NCBI GenBank assembly: GCA_013140975.1
Contig: JABFRV010000008.1
Coordinates: 1-38,487, forward strand
Direction of reading: 5' to 3'
DNA from: Saprospiraceae bacterium
Lineage (GTDB): Bacteria > Bacteroidota > Bacteroidia > Chitinophagales > Saprospiraceae
Length of the DNA stretch: 38,487 nucleotides
This document shows positions 33,342 to 38,487 of this stretch, piece after piece. Position 1 is the first letter of the stretch, and every line of letters starts with the position of its first letter. The notes under the pieces were generated by a model. The model ran no database searches and was not told the origin of the DNA. It was given only the letters and a program-made list of their open reading frames with translations. The position numbers and the translations under genes were made by a program.

Positions 33342-33860
33342 ATGAAAAATATAATATACTCATTAAGCCTTACTATAACACTACTATTCAGCTGTTGCAA
33401 GGAAGAAGAACCCTGCTCTACTTGCTTCGAAAATGTAGTACGATGCAAGATCAATGGAAAAGACTGGGTATCTAATTGCAAGAGTAATGATCCATTATTT
33501 GGTTGTTGGGATTTGCTTTGTTATTACTATTTTAGGAGTGGAAATGGCTTTGAAATTAGAGCAAATAGTTCAGTCGATAATAATTCAATAAATATTAATG
33601 TATTCAGCGCAAATGGTGGTTTAATAAATGGATTGAATAATTTAGCAAGCAATGAAATAGGTTATTCAGATTTTGCAAATAGTGGCAATTGTTCTAAATA
33701 TAGGCGACAGGATACAAATTATTTTAATAATTTAGTCATTGAACAAATTGATACTTTTAATTTTATCGTTATCGGAAGTTTTAGCTTTAAAGTTCATAAT
33801 GAATGCGGTGATAGTACATTAATTACCGATGGATATTTCAAAACGAAATTTTTATTTTAA
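33342..33860 (+). CDS. Cys-rich lipoprotein, cassette B (intact)
   Basis: The 172-residue protein has a lipoprotein signal with FSCC lipobox. The mature part opens with KEEEPCSTCFENVVRCKINGKDWVSNC and continues with a second Cys cluster (FGCWDLLCYY) and a beta-rich body ending YFKTKFLF. The C-x-V/I-NGK-x-W motif occurs at the start of many Bacteroidota surface lipoproteins of unknown function. It is the complete counterpart of the frame-disrupted copy at 32349. It lies between the cassette B secreted protein and the large T9SS protein, all in one orientation. Confidence 0.7.
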   Translation: MKNIIYSLSLTITLLFSCCKEEEPCSTCFENVVRCKINGKDWVSNCKSNDPLFGCWDLLCYYYFRSGNGFEIRANSSVDNNSININVFSANGGLINGLNNLASNEIGYSDFANSGNCSKYRRQDTNYFNNLVIEQIDTFNFIVIGSFSFKVHNECGDSTLITDGYFKTKFLF

Positions 33861-33927
33861 CATATTTTATTAACCAGAAGAAGTCCTAATATTCCAAAGA
33901 CAGATTTCATCCCAAAAACAATTTATC

Positions 33928-36900
33928 ATGAAAAAGTATTTACTCTGCCTATTCATAGGCCTGAGCTACTATTGCTCGCAACTTAATGCTCAGACAGAGC
34001 AATTAGAGACTAAAGTTCTCAATGCATTATCTACACTTGACCAGGCACAATGTCCTTCCGGAAGACTGTATGATCGAGTCCCTAAGTATTACCCACTGGA
34101 GTATTGGCGTGGAGACTATATGAGTGATAGCACTTCATTCTTAATCAGCCGATTCTCCATGCTTCATGGGATGCTAAGAGTTATGGATGTAGATCAGAAT
34201 TCTACAGTACCTGAGATGAACTCTCTTATACTTGATGCGCAAGAGTATAAGAACTCCGATACTCTCAGACTTGGGGTCTTATTTTATCACTATGACCGAT
34301 TACATGACTCTGCTATGACCAAGAATCTTGTAAGCTATCAGAATGAACAGTTCTATGATGTGCCCGGAAGGAATGAAAGCCCATATCTTGCGGATACGCT
34401 CTTCGCCTTTAGTGCATACATACATCTTAAGCACAAGCTGGATCAGAAGTTCATCCTTCCATCCGACTTTATTACTACGAGTATGAGCTATTCATCTCTT
34501 GAGATTGATCTTGATGATGGATTAGGTTATCGTACCCTAAGCACTGACCAGCTGATTGAGATAGCTTATGCTGACTATGGCATCAAGAGACTTAAGTGTA
34601 GATTAACTGATCAGAACGGAAGAATCTATATAGCGCAATCTATACTCGAGCTAAGTCCAGCAACAGGAGGCCTTAACTTCAATGTAGATGCTGATGACTC
34701 AGTGAGCTTATCAGGAGTTAAAGTATTCTGGTGGTATAATAAGAATTGTGATGATAGGAAGATCCGTAAGCCCTTAATTCTAATTGAAGGATTTGATCCT
34801 TTAAATACTTTAGGATCAGATCTAGTATTTAAAAAATATTCAGGAGAAGACGGATTATTAGATAGGTTTTATGAAAATCCAAAATTATTATCTGAATATC
34901 TCCACGACGATGATTACGATGTATTCTACATAGATTACAAGCAAGGACATATTAAGATACAGGACAATGCCTTCTATGTCCAGCAAGCTATTGATTGGAT
35001 TAACGAGCGCAAGCATAAGGATGGATCATATGAATCCAATATTGTAATCGGAGCGAGCATGGGAGGTGTGGTCGGATACTATGCCTTGAAGCAGATGGAG
35101 AACTTAGGTAAGAATCATGAAGCAGAATTATATCTAACAGTTGACTCTCCGCTAAAGGGTGCTAATATTCCGGTAGGTATGCAAGCATTTATACATGAAC
35201 TTGCTAATTATGAAATAGGAGGTAAAAAGCTTAAAGATCAAGGCGAAGATAATGGCTTAAAAAAAGGAACTTTTGCATTGAATAGTGACGCAGCCAATCA
35301 GATGCTTTATTATCATCTTGATTCAGACTGGGGCGCTTCAGGTCCAGGACAACATGTGATAACAGCTAATAAGCTTGGTGTCAAGCATGATATGTTCTAT
35401 GCTGAATTAGAGTCAATGGGTAATCTCAATATTAAACATTATGCTATTGCCAATGGAAGTATTATTCGTAAGTCACAACAATTCAGCAGTGGCGATGTAT
35501 TAGCGGATGCGGAAATCAATGTGGATGACCTAATAGCTCAAGCTGACTTCTTGCTATTTAATGTCCAGACCGTCAAAGCAATACTTGGCACTCTTGGTGC
35601 TGACTTCAAAAGCTATCACAATATTAAAGCTCTTAAAGATGGCTCATCTGGAACCGTGTATTCCGGAAAATTTGTTACCAAGATATTACTATTACCATTA
35701 GAATATAAAGTTAGTTATACTATAAGTGGTGCTAAGCCATTTGATAACGCACCCGGTGGAATGAGGATTTTCGAAAAAGGGCTTGATTGGAATCATGATG
35801 CCTTTTGCTTCATTCCAACAATTAGTTCACTGCGACTTAATACAACTGATCCATTCTACCAAGACATAGATAACCTTTCAGATGTAGAAATGACTTTAAC
35901 ACAAGGAAGGACTTCGGCAGCATATTATTCCGGCTCACTTGAGCAGAAGGCTTTTTATAAGAACGGTAATTTATTCTGGAATGAAGATCATGTATCTTTG
36001 AATAAGAGGCTTGCTGAATATCTGCGCAACATAGTCGGTTATTCTACAACGATTATTAATAATCCGTTGACCAATAATACTTTTAACTTCGGCACTAATC
36101 ATCCAAGCGCAGATGATATTAAGAATAATAGGAAGACAAGATTTAGGAATATTATTAATTATGACCTGGACATTATCAGTGATGGTGTGCTGTGGGTTAA
36201 TAATCTTAATCGCATCGGATATATTAACAATACTAATAATCCTATGAATGGATATGATAAGACTTATGAACTTAATATAATTCAGGATTGTATCGACACG
36301 ACTTTAATTCTTGTCAAGCAAGGTGGATTCATTAAGATCGGAGAATCTTCCATTAATCGAAAAGCTGTATTACAACTCAATGATTCAACAAGAATGGTTA
36401 TATCAGATTATGGTCATGTAAAGGTAGAATGCAAGTCTGTACTAAATGTTAATTCAGGCGCGATACTGACCGTAGATAAAGATGGTAAACTAGAGGCAGG
36501 ATATGACTCCAAGATAATAGTTCGAAAGAATGGAATCTTAAGAATTAATGGTAAAGGAGTTCTTCATCTCACAGATAATGCTGAAGTAATAGTAGAATGG
36601 GGAGGAAAAATCATAATTGAGAATGGAGCGATTCTTAGATTACAAGATGGTAATCTGGACAATAATGGTCGATGCCGAATTCTCGTAGATTACAATGGAT
36701 TATTCAGATACGAAGGACCGTGGAAGCATGAAGGAAATGGACATATCCAATTCAATCAACAAAGTAAATTTAGCGTTAATCCAGGTTTTGATGTAATTAT
36801 GACTGGATTCAAGAAGAATATAACATTCTTAAGGATTAATACTAATAATAAAATGGATATTGTCTGTCAATTATTAAGTATTAATAAAGGGACAATTGAT

Positions 36901-38301
36901 TATGAAGAGCGCACACAATTAAACATTTCGGGCGACTTAAGTCTTGACAGCGTAGTTATACAAGGCACTAATAATTATGTTCCTCAATTTGTTCAATCTT
37001 CTGCTTTTAATGTACGTTCAAGCAGTCGAACATTTAGATTCTATTTAACCGATTTTAAGAATCTTGTAAGTGGAATAACGGAAACCAATATTAGCAAATC
37101 ATCAAATGATTTAGCAGATTTCAGACGAACTACCTTTGCAAATGTACATTATCCATTTCAATTATTTAATTGTTGGGAAGCAAAGTTTGACTCTGTTTAT
37201 GCAACCCTGGGATCCGGATGCAAGATCTTTAACGCGAATAAAGTGATTATGAATAGATTTCATATATCTCATTTTGGGACTGCTGTTGAACTAAATGGAC
37301 AGTATTATGACAGTAAGACATATGCAATCGTAAGAAATTCTTCATACTCCAATTGTGGTATTGGCATTAGAGGAACAGAGAAAGTCAATCTATTTGCTTA
37401 TAATACACAATTTACAAATAATTCATCTGGCATACACATGAACGGAGATAATAATCTTGGGATTGTAGAGTTAGGATGTTGTACATTTATTAATAATGAG
37501 GTTGCAGTCAATGGCTCAGATATACTTTTTAGTATAAGTCCATTAAGCGCTGGAAATGGATATGGTGCTCCTGGAAACAATAAATTTATTCTTTCCAATC
37601 TAATAAATAATTATTTTACAGTTGCTTATTTACTTAGAGATATTCAGCAAGTGAATGCTGAATACAACTATTGGGGAGGCGGTGCTCCTGATCCAAGTAA
37701 TTACTGGCTTGAGAAAGGTGGCAGTCTAGTTCCACTTATTTATACACCTTATCATACACTTACTTATCATACTTGCCCAACTCAGACCAATGGAGGCTTT
37801 AACAATTTTTGTGGTCTTACTGGAGGTACAATCGGCCAGAGTTTTACCGATATTAGAATAGATGCCATCATAGACTTTCAAGATAATAATATAAATGGTG
37901 CTGAGCAAAAGATGCAGATGATTAGTGATGAGCAAGGTTCTAATTACAATAGCAGCACGGGAGCTTGCAGATTCCATTTTGATTACGCACGTGCCTTTAC
38001 AGAATATGGTTCAGGAACTCCACCAATTCAACCTGTAATTTTTAAGTCAAAAGATCTTATGAAAGAATCTATAATAATTAAGCCCAATCCTGCAACTACT
38101 TTTATCAATTTTATACATAATGAGGGCATTAATAGTTTGGAGATTATGACAACATTTGGTCAAGTGTTAAGTAAGTTTGATTATAACATTCCGTCGAAAG
38201 TCATAAAGATTGATGTTTCAGTATATCCTAAGGGAATTCTCTTGGTTAAATCAATTGATATATATGGACACACTTCAATTAAAAAGTTTATAAAAGTTTA
38301 G
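33928..38301 (+). CDS. Large secreted alpha/beta-hydrolase (lipase-like) with beta-helix region and T9SS sorting domain
   Basis: The 1457-residue protein has a signal peptide (to LNAQ, residue 22). An N-terminal helical region covers about 40-230. The alpha/beta-hydrolase-like domain covers about 280-640: PLILIEGFDP near the first strand, nucleophile elbow GASMGG with Ser377, candidate acid Asp406 (LTVDSP) and candidate base His623 (NHDAFCFIPTISSL). Residues about 810-990 and 1080-1300 form repeated short strands typical of a right-handed parallel beta-helix (SNCGIGIRG, TNNSSGIHMNG). Residues 1382-1457 are a T9SS type A sorting domain (KPNPATTFINF, VYPKGILLVKS). Probably a cell-surface lipase/esterase-like enzyme or adhesin; substrate unknown. 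Confidence 0.8.
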   Translation: MKKYLLCLFIGLSYYCSQLNAQTEQLETKVLNALSTLDQAQCPSGRLYDRVPKYYPLEYWRGDYMSDSTSFLISRFSMLHGMLRVMDVDQNSTVPEMNSLILDAQEYKNSDTLRLGVLFYHYDRLHDSAMTKNLVSYQNEQFYDVPGRNESPYLADTLFAFSAYIHLKHKLDQKFILPSDFITTSMSYSSLEIDLDDGLGYRTLSTDQLIEIAYADYGIKRLKCRLTDQNGRIYIAQSILELSPATGGLNFNVDADDSVSLSGVKVFWWYNKNCDDRKIRKPLILIEGFDPLNTLGSDLVFKKYSGEDGLLDRFYENPKLLSEYLHDDDYDVFYIDYKQGHIKIQDNAFYVQQAIDWINERKHKDGSYESNIVIGASMGGVVGYYALKQMENLGKNHEAELYLTVDSPLKGANIPVGMQAFIHELANYEIGGKKLKDQGEDNGLKKGTFALNSDAANQMLYYHLDSDWGASGPGQHVITANKLGVKHDMFYAELESMGNLNIKHYAIANGSIIRKSQQFSSGDVLADAEINVDDLIAQADFLLFNVQTVKAILGTLGADFKSYHNIKALKDGSSGTVYSGKFVTKILLLPLEYKVSYTISGAKPFDNAPGGMRIFEKGLDWNHDAFCFIPTISSLRLNTTDPFYQDIDNLSDVEMTLTQGRTSAAYYSGSLEQKAFYKNGNLFWNEDHVSLNKRLAEYLRNIVGYSTTIINNPLTNNTFNFGTNHPSADDIKNNRKTRFRNIINYDLDIISDGVLWVNNLNRIGYINNTNNPMNGYDKTYELNIIQDCIDTTLILVKQGGFIKIGESSINRKAVLQLNDSTRMVISDYGHVKVECKSVLNVNSGAILTVDKDGKLEAGYDSKIIVRKNGILRINGKGVLHLTDNAEVIVEWGGKIIIENGAILRLQDGNLDNNGRCRILVDYNGLFRYEGPWKHEGNGHIQFNQQSKFSVNPGFDVIMTGFKKNITFLRINTNNKMDIVCQLLSINKGTIDYEERTQLNISGDLSLDSVVIQGTNNYVPQFVQSSAFNVRSSSRTFRFYLTDFKNLVSGITETNISKSSNDLADFRRTTFANVHYPFQLFNCWEAKFDSVYATLGSGCKIFNANKVIMNRFHISHFGTAVELNGQYYDSKTYAIVRNSSYSNCGIGIRGTEKVNLFAYNTQFTNNSSGIHMNGDNNLGIVELGCCTFINNEVAVNGSDILFSISPLSAGNGYGAPGNNKFILSNLINNYFTVAYLLRDIQQVNAEYNYWGGGAPDPSNYWLEKGGSLVPLIYTPYHTLTYHTCPTQTNGGFNNFCGLTGGTIGQSFTDIRIDAIIDFQDNNINGAEQKMQMISDEQGSNYNSSTGACRFHFDYARAFTEYGSGTPPIQPVIFKSKDLMKESIIIKPNPATTFINFIHNEGINSLEIMTTFGQVLSKFDYNIPSKVIKIDVSVYPKGILLVKSIDIYGHTSIKKFIKV

Positions 38302-38323
38302 ATTCAATTTAATCTATTAATTG

Positions 38324-38360
38324 GTTCGCGGTTATAAATTCTCATAGCCGCGAACTTTTT
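38324..38360 (+). terminator. Intrinsic terminator after the large T9SS protein
   Basis: GTTCGCGGTTAT (38324-38335) pairs with ATAGCCGCGAAC (38344-38355) over 12 bases with one G-U pair and an 8-base loop, followed by TTTTT. It begins 22 bases after the stop at 38301 and closes the cassette locus. Confidence 0.85.
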
Positions 38361-38487
38361 ATTATATGAAATCTCCAAGCATCTCAATATATAATTTCTT
38401 TACCTCATGTAATTAGCAATTAGCCAGGAGATAATTTAAGGCAACAATTAGGGCTTTATAATTTTTATTAATTCTTTTGTAATATAC

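Overview
The window is AT-rich, gene-dense DNA with hallmarks of the phylum Bacteroidota, most likely a Saprospiria/Chitinophagia-like free-living member. The evidence is: type IX secretion (T9SS) C-terminal sorting domains (type A at 159-2015 and 33928-38301, type B at 2406-3443); a FecI/FecR/TonB-receptor cassette with an STN domain; a second ECF sigma factor overlapped by a protein that carries both an inner-membrane anchor and an outer-membrane barrel; many Cys-anchored lipoproteins; promoter candidates of the TAnnTTTG type; and no obvious Shine-Dalgarno sequences. I see no rRNA, tRNA, CRISPR array, transposase or phage gene. Gene names are from motif recognition by eye.

Layout. 1-3450: secreted T9SS cargo, namely a GH16-type glycanase followed by a lipoprotein/type-B cargo pair that looks like one gene split by a frameshift. 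3670-8000: a double OmpA-domain protein and two divergent APC amino-acid permeases. 8050-17970: mostly housekeeping, with pheT, a DcrB/PsbP-like protein, a GNAT plus DinB pair, a group II PLP decarboxylase, recQ, aroQ and a SRPBCC protein. 18230-23200: a four-repeat lipoprotein divergent from an ECF sigma / FecR / TonB-receptor operon. 23260-26080: an AIM24-family protein, a beta-barrel protein, and a glycosyltransferase / CoA-binding pair. 26249-31157 (minus): a six-gene operon of two small lipoproteins, a LVIVD-repeat lipoprotein, a barrel protein, an ECF sigma factor and a putative dual-membrane-spanning anti-sigma factor. 31269-31739: a DinB protein. 31995-38301: a locus of two tandem cassettes (short secreted protein plus Cys-rich lipoprotein) upstream of a 1457-residue secreted protein that shares their signal peptide and combines an alpha/beta-hydrolase domain, a beta-helix-like region and a T9SS tail.

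How the parts work together. Two independent envelope-to-sigma signalling systems sit about 3 kb apart: a classical FecI/FecR/TonB-receptor relay, and a sigma / trans-envelope anti-sigma pair of the Dma type described in Bacteroides. The right end looks like a surface-protein diversification locus, with tandem duplication, near-identical 5' segments, and a nine-G tract that puts one lipoprotein out of frame and could mediate phase variation. Most intergenic space is short; the longer gaps hold degenerate GTTGACAG-type octamers and AATTGARAATTG-type elements that reach into stop codons.
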